Below are positions 1 through 6,600 of a DNA stretch of 8,027 nucleotides, in pieces. The position numbers and the translations under genes are program-made. Below the pieces are notes generated by a model. The model made no database searches. It worked only from the letters and a program-made list of their open reading frames with translations, and had not been told where the DNA came from. Source of the stretch: QQUD01 sp039029915 (GTDB lineage Bacteria > Chloroflexota > Anaerolineae > Promineifilales > Promineifilaceae); the NCBI GenBank assembly GCA_039029915.1, contig JBCCFD010000382.1, positions 1-8,027 on the forward strand. The letters are read 5' to 3'. Within the stretch, counting starts at the first letter, position 1. Each line of letters starts with the position of its first letter.

Positions 1-552
1 CTGCTGCCACTTTTCCCCAACAATTTCAGGGTCGGGTGGCCGAGTCAAAAACGATAGTAAAGTGACCGCCCAGCCCACATGTTCACTGGCCATTACACCC
101 CCGAGGAAATGGGTGTCGTTCCCAAAGCGATCGTCTGTCGCACCTGCTACCACAATCGCTTTTAGCGGTTCAGGAGCTAATGTAGCCAGTTGAATCCCGT
201 TGTAGCCACCCCAAGAGAGGCCATACATCCCTACCGCCCCATTGCACCAAGATTGCGCCGCAATCCAATGAATTACCTCTACTGCATCAAGCCGTGCTTG
301 TTCAGTATATTCGTCTGAAAGAAATCCTTCACTATCTCCAGAACCACGCATATCGACCCGAATCGAAACGTAGCCCTGCTCAGCAAAATACCAGTGGCCA
401 ATTTCGTCACGATCGGCCGTGACGTATCGTTTTGGGTATGGGTGATACTCGAGAATGGCGGGGGCTGGTTCATTCGTTTCAGGGAACCAAATGCGGGCTG
501 ATAAGGTGGTGCCATCTGGCAAGGGAATGGGGACGTGATCGATTATTGGCAT
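1..552 (-). CDS. CocE/NonD family alpha/beta-hydrolase, N-terminal part (cut by window edge)
   Basis: This is an open frame of 184 codons from ATG at 552 with no stop before base 1, so the C-terminal part lies outside the window. The start is supported by a Shine-Dalgarno GAGG shortly upstream. The protein opens MPIIDHVPIPLPDGTTLSAR, typical of the CocE / X-Pro dipeptidyl-peptidase (S15-like) fold. Visible hallmarks are the HPYPK segment with Tyr39, which in CocE supplies an oxyanion-hole hydroxyl, the RVDMRGSGDSEG strand-loop (residues 65-76), and the nucleophile elbow GLSWGG with Ser113. The catalytic Asp and His and the jelly-roll domain should lie in the missing part. There is no signal peptide, so the enzyme is probably cytoplasmic. 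Members hydrolyse esters or amides such as cocaine, beta-lactam precursors or N-terminal X-Pro peptides, and the substrate cannot be told from this fragment. It follows the membrane-protein gene by 131 bp and may have its own promoter. Confidence 0.9.
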   Translation of the reverse strand, partial: MPIIDHVPIPLPDGTTLSARIWFPETNEPAPAILEYHPYPKRYVTADRDEIGHWYFAEQGYVSIRVDMRGSGDSEGFLSDEYTEQARLDAVEVIHWIAAQSWCNGAVGMYGLSWGGYNGIQLATLAPEPLKAIVVAGATDDRFGNDTHFLGGVMASEHVGWAVTLLSFLTRPPDPEIVGEKWQQ

Positions 553-566
553 GGCTTCCTCACTGT

Positions 567-595
567 ATTATTTGCTTTAACAATGTTTCTGCCAA
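567..595 (-). promoter_or_regulatory. Candidate sigma-70-type promoter for the CocE-like hydrolase
   Basis: On the minus strand TTGGCA (595-590, five of six matches to TTGACA) is followed after 17 bp by AATAAT (572-567, five of six matches to TATAAT). A start about seven bases downstream would leave a leader of only about 8 nt before the ATG at 552, barely containing the GAGG ribosome site. That short leader is the main weakness. It is a pattern match only. Confidence 0.35.
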
Positions 596-613
596 TCCCC
601 ATTAATAACGTAA

Positions 614-641
614 ACCTGCCAGATTTTATAACCTAGCAGGT
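614..641 (-). terminator. Terminator-like hairpin downstream of the membrane-protein gene
   Basis: ACCTGC (614-619) and GCAGGT (636-641) are exact inverted copies. After one mismatch the stem continues by two more pairs (621-622 with 633-634), leaving a 10-nt A/T-rich loop. On the minus strand the hairpin sits 42 bp past the stop of the membrane-protein gene and is followed by TTTACGTTATT, a poor but T-rich tail. It lies upstream of the candidate hydrolase promoter, so it could separate the two transcription units. The two halves also share AACCT as a direct repeat, so it may instead be a small dispersed repeat. Confidence 0.4.
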
Positions 642-683
642 CTCAGACTGTGATTGACAGAATCAATATATTGCATTTGACTC

Positions 684-1268
684 CTATTTGGCAAGGAATC
701 CACCGATAGCATTCGACAATTTCTGATTTGAAGACGTCACCTTAACTGCATGCCGATAGACCAATGGAGCGGTTAACCAGTAAGCAATACCTATAAACAG
801 AAGGTTGAAATGAAATGCAGTTGCTCCAAACAGCATTTGTAGTCCAAAACCGCCAGCCGACAGAGCAAACGCCAAAGCAAAGTACAGATTTGTGCGATGA
901 AGCCAAGCGTATGGCACGAAGTGAACCCCAGCCAAACTGGTCAGAACAATTGGAATAGCCCTCGGATTAACATTAAAAATAACGATGAGAGCCGGCAAGG
1001 CCATTGCTTGGGAAAATGCCAAGAGGGCTGATAAACGCTTAAGCGGATTTTCAGCCGACATTCGCTGCCAGCTGATTCTTTTTTCGAGCCAAAGCGACGC
1101 TGGTAAAGCAATGCCACCTTGGAACATAGCCAGTAGAGCGATGGTTTCATCGGGCAAAAGGAACGAGAGAACGGCCGTAATGATAAAGGTTGTGCCGAAA
1201 GCCATTAAAAATGGGGAGCCACCAGCTGAGTGACTGCTTACTTCAGAGAGAGCTTTTTCAAAATTCAT
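684..1268 (-). CDS. Six-helix integral membrane protein of unknown function (DUF7010-like)
   Basis: The 194-residue protein starts at ATG 1268, with GAGG 10 nt upstream. After a short polar N-terminus (1-18) it is almost entirely hydrophobic. Six membrane segments can be drawn at about residues 19-38, 42-61, 79-98, 104-123, 127-148 and 154-171. The most polar loop is between helices 2 and 3 (EKRISWQRMSAENPLKR), and the C-terminus is a short basic tail. The length and the segment LAGVHFVPYAWLHR (112-125) remind me of the DUF7010 family of uncharacterised bacterial membrane proteins. That family name is from memory and unverified. I see no transporter or enzyme motif and give no function. It lies 133 bp after the FAD oxidoreductase on the same strand, with a hairpin abutting its ribosome site, so any co-expression with that gene is probably modulated. 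Confidence 0.82.
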   Translation of the reverse strand: MNFEKALSEVSSHSAGGSPFLMAFGTTFIITAVLSFLLPDETIALLAMFQGGIALPASLWLEKRISWQRMSAENPLKRLSALLAFSQAMALPALIVIFNVNPRAIPIVLTSLAGVHFVPYAWLHRTNLYFALAFALSAGGFGLQMLFGATAFHFNLLFIGIAYWLTAPLVYRHAVKVTSSNQKLSNAIGGFLAK

Positions 1269-1282
1269 GATTTTATATCCTC

Positions 1283-1318
1283 AGATGACTGGGCAAAATG
1301 ATATTCACCCAGCCATCT
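1283..1318 (-). promoter_or_regulatory. Hairpin abutting the Shine-Dalgarno of the membrane-protein gene
   Basis: In the minus-strand RNA, AGAUGGCUGGG (1318-1308) pairs with CCCAGUCAUCU (1293-1283). This gives an 11-bp stem with one G-U wobble and a 14-nt loop (1307-1294). The next bases are GAGG (1282-1279), the ribosome site of the gene starting at 1268, so the stem ends exactly where the Shine-Dalgarno begins. No T tract follows on this strand, so it does not read as a terminator. It could control translation or processing, or be a protein-binding dyad in DNA. Confidence 0.5.
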
Positions 1319-1344
1319 AATAAAAAAACTAATTTTAGCCGTAA

Positions 1345-1364
1345 GGACATAGCATGCTATGTCC
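1345..1364. repeat. Perfect 20-bp palindrome in the gap between FAD oxidase and membrane-protein genes
   Basis: GGACATAGCATGCTATGTCC reads identically on both strands and is centred on GCATGC. As RNA it would form an 8-bp stem with a CAUG tetraloop. On the minus strand a run of seven Ts (1328-1322) comes only about 17 nt later, too far for a classical intrinsic terminator, although weak termination after the FAD oxidase gene is possible. Short GCATGC-centred palindromes occur as dispersed repeats in some bacterial genomes, and this may be one copy of such a family. No second copy is in this window. Confidence 0.7.
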
Positions 1365-1401
1365 CTCCTAGAAGGAATGATAAGAAAACCGACACATCAG
1401 G

Positions 1402-2823
1402 TTAGTTAGCAGGTTTGATATTTTGGTTTAAGTTGAAGAAGTTAGCTGGATCGTACTTCTCCTTCAAAGCCACCAAGCGATCGTATTGAGGGCCAAACGC
1501 ATCTCGCATCATTTGGTCGCCTTCTTCCTGAAAACCAGCGAAGTTGAGATAGCGACTCCCATCTGAAAAACGTTCAGTGTCCGCAATAATGTTTCGTGCC
1601 CAAGCGATGTTTGCCTCATCATCGGCGGCGTCTTCCCAGTTGGCCTCAACACCGAGCAAGAATGCTGAGCCACGGCCGAAAAATGCGCCATCCTCAGGGC
1701 CAAACTCACGAACTGCCCCGCCAATGTGCCAGAGATCAATTGTGCTGGCTGGTGAAACCTGTTGACGGGCATGTTCAACCAGCGTGTCAATCACCTCGTC
1801 ATTAAGGTGCGCCAGGTTGAGCGATTTCCAGTAGTAGCGATGACCGTTAGGGTAATCTTCATCAAACGCCTGCTGTGCTTCAACATAGGATGTTGGCCCA
1901 CTAAAATCGATCAGAGGCTCACCAAAATCAAGCAGGGGCTGCAGTGCTTTTTGTCCCGCCTCAACCGAACCTGCATAAAGTCCGCCCATCAAAACAAAAG
2001 GTTTACCGTGAATTTCTTCAGGAAAAATTTCTGGTTCTGGGGGAACAATGCCCAATGCAGCAAGGGTGCACACTTCATTCGGGGCTTGGTCCGCAAAATC
2101 GCGATAATATTTAACAGCTTCCTTCATCTTGTCTCCGCTGCCATCATGCAGTACGAAGACAAACATGACTTCGGGACCCACTGGATGCAGCTGAAATGTA
2201 AAGGAGGTCGCAATACCAAAGTTGCCGCCACCACCGCGTAATCCCCAAAGCAGATCAGGGTTTTCGGTCAGGCTGGTGCGAATAAGCCGTCCATCGGCTG
2301 TGACTACATCAGCAGCAATCAAGTTGTCACAGCTCAAGCCGTACATGTTACGCAGCCAGCCATAGCCTCCGCCTAGGGTAAGTCCGGCAATACCGGTGTC
2401 AGAGAAAACGCCGCCCGGTGTGGCCAAACCAAAAGGTTGGGTTTGGGCGTCTAATTCCCCCCAGGTCACCCCACCGCCAGCGGTCGCCTGTCGTTTGTCT
2501 GGGTCTACGCTGATTTGCTTGAGGTTCGTAAGGTCGATGACTAAGCCGCCGTCACAAACCGCATGGCCCGCCACATTATGCCCACCGCCACGAACGGCAA
2601 CTTGCAAATTGTGTTCACGGGCGAAATTAACGGCCGTAATCACATCGTCATGGTTGGCACAGCGGGCAATGAAAGCGGGGTATCGGTCAATCATACCGTT
2701 CCACACCGCCCGAGCTTCATCGTAGCTACTGTCACTGGGTCGAATAAGGTCACCACTTAAACGATCTTCAAATTGATTGATATCAACTAAATTTATAGGT
2801 TGTTTGTTAATTGCTAATGTCAT
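1402..2823 (-). CDS. FAD-dependent oxidoreductase, berberine-bridge-enzyme-like (PCMH/VAO fold)
   Basis: The 473-residue protein starts at ATG 2823 with AAGGA seven bases upstream, a normal length for bacterial BBE-like oxidases. The FAD-binding PCMH-type domain spans about 48-215. RGGGHN (78-83) contains His82, the expected 8-alpha-histidyl attachment site for FAD. It is followed by IDLTNL, TPGG, LGGGYGWLRNMYGLSCDNL (150-168) and LRGGGGNFGI (195-204). The substrate domain fills the middle, and the C-terminal BBE segment KYDPANFFNLNQNI (456-469) closes the protein. Residues 138-141 (G-V-F-S), where bicovalent members carry the second, 6-S-cysteinyl link, have no cysteine. The flavin is therefore probably held by His82 alone, as in 6-hydroxy-D-nicotine oxidase. 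No signal peptide is present, so it should be cytoplasmic. Such enzymes use O2 to oxidise amines, alcohols, sugars or secondary metabolites; the substrate is not predictable. It is the second gene after the divergent regulator. Confidence 0.95.
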   Translation of the reverse strand: MTLAINKQPINLVDINQFEDRLSGDLIRPSDSSYDEARAVWNGMIDRYPAFIARCANHDDVITAVNFAREHNLQVAVRGGGHNVAGHAVCDGGLVIDLTNLKQISVDPDKRQATAGGGVTWGELDAQTQPFGLATPGGVFSDTGIAGLTLGGGYGWLRNMYGLSCDNLIAADVVTADGRLIRTSLTENPDLLWGLRGGGGNFGIATSFTFQLHPVGPEVMFVFVLHDGSGDKMKEAVKYYRDFADQAPNEVCTLAALGIVPPEPEIFPEEIHGKPFVLMGGLYAGSVEAGQKALQPLLDFGEPLIDFSGPTSYVEAQQAFDEDYPNGHRYYWKSLNLAHLNDEVIDTLVEHARQQVSPASTIDLWHIGGAVREFGPEDGAFFGRGSAFLLGVEANWEDAADDEANIAWARNIIADTERFSDGSRYLNFAGFQEEGDQMMRDAFGPQYDRLVALKEKYDPANFFNLNQNIKPAN

Positions 2824-2873
2824 GATTTATTCCTTATAGGTATAGAAATTTATTGCGCATAACTTCTGTGGGC

Positions 2874-2899
2874 GGGGCAAAGCCTTCACAGCTTGCCCC
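2874..2899. promoter_or_regulatory. GC-rich hairpin between the barrel-protein and FAD oxidase genes
   Basis: GGGGCAAAGC (2874-2883) and GCTTGCCCC (2891-2899) pair as a stem of nine base pairs with a single bulged base and a 7-nt loop. It sits 9 bp after the stop of the secreted barrel-protein gene. On the minus strand it is followed by GCCCACAG, not a T tract, so it is not a standard terminator for the gene it follows. It may attenuate or stabilise the upstream part of a shared transcript, giving unequal expression of the two genes. On the plus strand a T-rich stretch does follow, but no plus-strand gene precedes it. Confidence 0.5.
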
Positions 2900-2908
2900 T
2901 TTATTCAT

Positions 2909-3499
2909 TTATTGGGTAGGCATTAACTTGACTCGAAGATTGACCCCCTCAGAGGCATTAAACCCAAGCAGCATCTGTTCACTTTCACCACGCGCTTCGC
3001 TATAAGCCCCTGTGCCACCCGTAATTGCTCGGGTAATGGCTACATTGAGGTCAGCCAGCTCATACCCAACAGTGCTGATGGTTTCAGCACCAGGAACGTC
3101 GCTGAGCTGGAAGAATTGGGTTGAGAACACCCAAACGCCTTCGGTCGCATGGGCAGCATCGTTAATCATGGTCCCTTCACATATCCATTCACCCAAAACG
3201 AGCTCGGGAAATTCAGGGGAGCCATCAGGATTCACACCGCTGCTGTCGGTTAAGGTACCAGCGGGATAGATATAGCCCCGAGTAATAAAGTTGCTTCCGT
3301 CAGCGGGGAATCCATCCTCAAAGACGATATCTTGGTTGAAGATAAAGCGAGACATATCTTCAGCAATGTCAAACTCGAGCACTTCCGGCTGCTGTTGAGC
3401 TTGTGCTGCCCGATTTAGGGTGAGTGCACCAAAGACAAACACAACCAGCAGCAGGCTTGTGAGCACAATGTACATAGAACGATTTGATTTAATATTCAT
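2909..3499 (-). CDS. Secreted allene-oxide-cyclase / dirigent-like barrel protein
   Basis: The 196-residue protein starts at ATG 3499 with AAGGA upstream. The N-terminus is a clear Sec signal: basic residues (MNIKSNRSMY), a hydrophobic stretch at about 10-28, and an AQA site giving likely cleavage after Ala34. The mature part is acidic and beta-rich. Its best landmark is AITGGTGAYSEARGE (158-172), matching the G-G-T-G-x-Y-x-x-A-x-G signature seen in allene oxide cyclase barrel and dirigent-like proteins. The region 75-130 (RGYIYPAGTLTD, LGEWICEGTMI, FSTQFFQL) fits further strands of the same eight-stranded barrel. Bacterial homologues are mostly unassigned. Some barrels of this superfamily bind hydrophobic ligands or act as cyclases, and which applies here is unknown. 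Only one cysteine (Cys107) remains after processing, so there is no internal disulfide. It is the first gene of the minus-strand row facing the STAND regulator, which makes it the prime candidate target. Confidence 0.8.
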   Translation of the reverse strand: MNIKSNRSMYIVLTSLLLVVFVFGALTLNRAAQAQQQPEVLEFDIAEDMSRFIFNQDIVFEDGFPADGSNFITRGYIYPAGTLTDSSGVNPDGSPEFPELVLGEWICEGTMINDAAHATEGVWVFSTQFFQLSDVPGAETISTVGYELADLNVAITRAITGGTGAYSEARGESEQMLLGFNASEGVNLRVKLMPTQ

Positions 3500-3526
3500 T
3501 ATCTTTTTTCCTTATGAATGAATTTG

Positions 3527-3564
3527 GCCGCTATTTCACCCTGCTAAGCTAATGAAATAGCAGC
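3527..3564. promoter_or_regulatory. Interrupted inverted repeat in the divergent intergenic region (candidate operator)
   Basis: GCTATTTCA (3530-3538) and TGAAATAGC (3553-3561) are exact inverted copies separated by 14 bp. Past one mismatch, two further pairs extend the arms to 3527 and 3564, giving 11 of 12 matches. Arm centres are 23 bp apart, about two helical turns, as for a dimeric DNA-binding protein. It lies 28 bp upstream of the barrel-protein start, between that gene and the divergent activator. It could also fold as a hairpin in the barrel-protein leader. The bound protein is unknown. Confidence 0.5.
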
Positions 3565-3609
3565 GAACTAAATGAATAATTCAAAGATAAAATACGGCCG
3601 TTCTCGCTC

Positions 3610-3628
3610 CATTCCTTTTTCATTCCTT
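3610..3628 (+). promoter_or_regulatory. 8-bp direct repeat with 11-bp period (candidate SARP/BTAD binding site)
   Basis: CATTCCTT occurs at 3610-3617 and again at 3621-3628, exactly 11 bp apart, so both copies face the same side of the helix. SARP-type activators, whose N-terminal fold the neighbouring gene shares, are known to bind short direct repeats at 11-bp or multiple spacing near -35. The copies lie 72-90 bp upstream of the regulator ATG and about 110-130 bp upstream of the barrel-protein ATG. I found no convincing -10 at the distance expected from studied SARP promoters, which lowers confidence. Confidence 0.35.
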
Positions 3629-3663
3629 CAGCTCAATGCACGATTGGGGTTTATTGAAAAACA

Positions 3664-3692
3664 TTGTGTGTGGGGGTGGCTCCATGTAAAAT
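3664..3692 (+). promoter_or_regulatory. Candidate promoter giving a leaderless regulator mRNA
   Basis: TTGTGT (3664-3669) is followed after 17 bp by TAAAAT (3687-3692, five of six matches to TATAAT). Seven bases later comes the A of ATG 3700, exactly where transcription would be expected to begin. No Shine-Dalgarno is found directly before 3700, in contrast to the other genes here. The -35 matches only in its TTG, which would suit an activator-dependent promoter. Confidence 0.4.
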
Positions 3693-3699
3693 TCATACC

Positions 3700-6600
3700 A
3701 TGGCGCATAAACTATTTTTGTTTGGCCCACCTCAAATTAGCATCGGTGAACGGGCAATTCCATTTAAACGGCGTAAGGGGTTAGCTCTGCTGGCTTACCT
3801 TGCGGTTGAGCAACAACCTCAGAGCCGTGAAACGCTGGAGGGGTTGCTCTGGCCTGAATTTTCCGCCGACAGCGCCCGAAACAATCTACGCCGAGAGCTC
3901 TCTCTGTTGAAAAAACAGCTCGAAGCCCCACTCATTCAAGCGGATACTCTCCAAATTGGCCTCAATCCTGAGATTGAGTTTTGGGTTGATACCAACTCTT
4001 TTCAAACTGAAATCGAGGCCCTAGAAACGACACAACAAACAATTGAAACTGATCAACAAGCCAAGCAGCTTGCCGAGGCAATTAGCGTCTACCGAAACGA
4101 TTTCTTGGCCGGATTTAATCTGCCAAACTGCATCGCCTTTGAAGATTGGCATTCGGCTCAAAGAAGTCGACTGCAGCAGCTTTTAATGGAAGGTCTATCA
4201 AGCTTGGTCAATTGGCACGTTGCGCAAAGCCACTATGAGTTGGCACTTGATTTTGCGCGGCAAAACGTCACCGCTGATCCTCTTGATGAAGCAGCTCAGC
4301 ACGCGCTTATTCAAACATTGGCTCTCACCGGACAAAAAACAGCCGCCATTCGCCAATACGACCAATACAAGGCGTTGCTTTGGGAAGAATTAAGGGTTGA
4401 GCCAGAAAAAGATCTATCTGACCTTTTCGATTCAATTCGTGACAACAAGATACAAAAACAGCAACAGCGCAAGCCGCAAACTCAATTAAAACCATCAGAA
4501 ACAAGAGTTATTTCACACAACCTACCCCTGCAGGCTACGAAGCTATTAGGTCGTGAGCAAGAGATTGTTGAGATCACAAATCGATTACAAGACCCTAATT
4601 GCCGCCTTGTTACAATTACGGGCCAAGGGGGGATGGGTAAAACGGTTTTAGCTGCCGAAGTTGGCCGCTCTTTGCTTGAACAGGCATCATCCAAACAATC
4701 CATTTTCGACAAAATTTATCTCATTCCGCTTCAGGCAATTACTCAAAAGAGAGATTTGTATCGTTCGATTGTGGCCGGACTCGACATCCAGCTTCAGGTT
4801 GGCACGGGGGAAAACGCCCTCGAAGGCCAGCTTGTGCGCTACCTGAATAAAAGGGCCATCTTACTGATTCTCGACAATTTTGAGCAATTGGTCTCACATG
4901 CAGGTCTGCTTGCTACACTTATTACGAGTACGCAGCGTCTGAAAATCGTTGTCACTTCTCGTGAAACGCTATCGCTCAGCGATGAATGGGTTTATCCGCT
5001 CAATGGGTTGCCTTATCCAGACAATCAAAATCTATCTGAAAAGTCTCTCGCTGGAGAAAACATTTTAAAAACGTATAGCGCAATGGCGCTTTTTGTTGCT
5101 AATGCCTTGCGGGTGCAAAAGGATTTTGATTGGCGATCAGATAAAAAATCGGTTGCGGAAATTTGCCAGCTCGTTGGTGGTTCACCGCTGGCGATCAAGC
5201 TTGCCGCAAGCTGGACACGTCTTCTGCCAGTGGCCAAGGTTGTCGAACAAATCAAAAAAAATCTTGACTTTCTCACCGCACAGAGTCGTGATGTCCCACA
5301 GCGGCATCAAAGCATGCGGGCGATCATCAACCACTCTTGGGAGCTTTTATCAGCCCCCGAGCAGGAAACTCTACAAAAGCTGTCTCTACTCTATTCTGGG
5401 TTTACCTATGAAACGGCTGAAGCGGTGGCTGATGCGTCATTAGGTCATCTAGCTAGTTTAATTGATAAATCTTTTTTGGTTGTTGAAAACGGCCGTTATT
5501 ACCTGCATCAATATACCAAGCAGTTTGCCGCTGAAAAACTAAAAGAAAGCGGTCAACAAGCAGAAATATCTGACGCCTCTGCGTCTTATTATCTGCAGCT
5601 TCTGGCGGCTCAACGTCCGGCCATTCATGGGCCACACCCCAATATCCCATTACAGACAATCCAGATCGAATATGAGAACATTATCCAAGCCTTGTCTCAG
5701 ACAGTTTTTCGCAAAAACATTATTCCTGATTGGCAGGTCATCGATGTCTTAATCGACTATCATGAGCATGCCGGGCCGTTTGCTAGATATACAAATTTTA
5801 AAAAAGCAATTGACCATTTTGATGAGTCGTCCACGCCAGAGCCGAACCCATCACGCTTGCTTAACATAATGAGTGGCTACCTTATCAATGCCTTGACCCA
5901 CAGTAGTGCTCAGGATGAAGAAAAAATTCTGCGCCGCATGGCTACTTTAGCCACGCGGATCAACAATTCCTTAGCTGATGCCATTTACAACTATACGGCA
6001 GGAATATCTCACCGTTATCAACGACATTATGCCCAGGCAACGGCCGTATTTGATGAAGCGCTCACAAAAGTCAACCTCTATTTGCAAGAAACACCGACAT
6101 CAACCCAAGCCCACTCTTTAAAAATTAAAATTTTACAAGATATGGGAGACGTGTTGGGTTGGCAAGATCAATTTGATTCAGCTATCGACCGACTCCAGTC
6201 AGCCTTAGCGCTAACGCCACGTGATGATGTCAGGACCAACGCCATTACCCACAGTTTTTTGGGAACGATTTATTATCACATGGAGTCCTTTGATTTAGCG
6301 TCTGACTCATGGGGCTTGGCAGCAGAGCAGTTTGAAAAAATTGGTGAAAAATCGCGCACCGGGCGAACGCTAGGCAACTGGAGTGCGGCCCTTCTTTATC
6401 AAAACAAGCTTGAAGAAGCCTTGACCAGTTGTCTTCGGGCAATCGACTTTCTTGAGGCAGGGGCTGATTTTCGGTCACTGGCGATTACAAGGGATGCGCT
6501 TGGTGAAATTTACCTTAGCATGGGGCAAACAGCGGATGCCAAGGCCTGTTTCCACTATGCGCTTGATTGGGCCAGCCAAGAGCAAATTCAAAACGAGCAG

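Noticed and set aside
126..134. GCGATCG-like sequence as a cyanobacterial HIP1 site
   Set aside because: There is only one imperfect match, so HIP1 itself is not enriched here and gives no support for a cyanobacterial origin.
653..673. Small overlapping palindromes ATTGA-TCAAT and CAATATATTG after the membrane-protein gene
   Set aside because: They are short, A/T-rich and not linked to a promoter or start codon, within the range expected by chance.
1762..2241. 159-codon plus-strand frame opposite the FAD oxidoreductase
   Set aside because: It is antisense to a gene with clear domain motifs, its composition is not protein-like, and no Shine-Dalgarno or domain is visible.
2319..2340. Cys165 of the FAD oxidase as the second flavin attachment site
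   Set aside because: It lies after the GGGYG motif in YGLSCDNL, whereas the linking cysteine of bicovalent relatives lies before GGG, about 60 residues after the histidine.
684..3499. Reading the minus-strand genes as a natural-product biosynthetic cluster
   Set aside because: A BBE oxidase and a SARP-like regulator are suggestive, but no synthase, cyclase with known chemistry, or tailoring set is present, and one protein is exported while the oxidase is not.
3572..3784. 70-codon plus-strand frame beginning in the divergent region
   Set aside because: It has no ribosome site, resembles no family, and runs out of frame into the well-supported winged-helix domain of the regulator.
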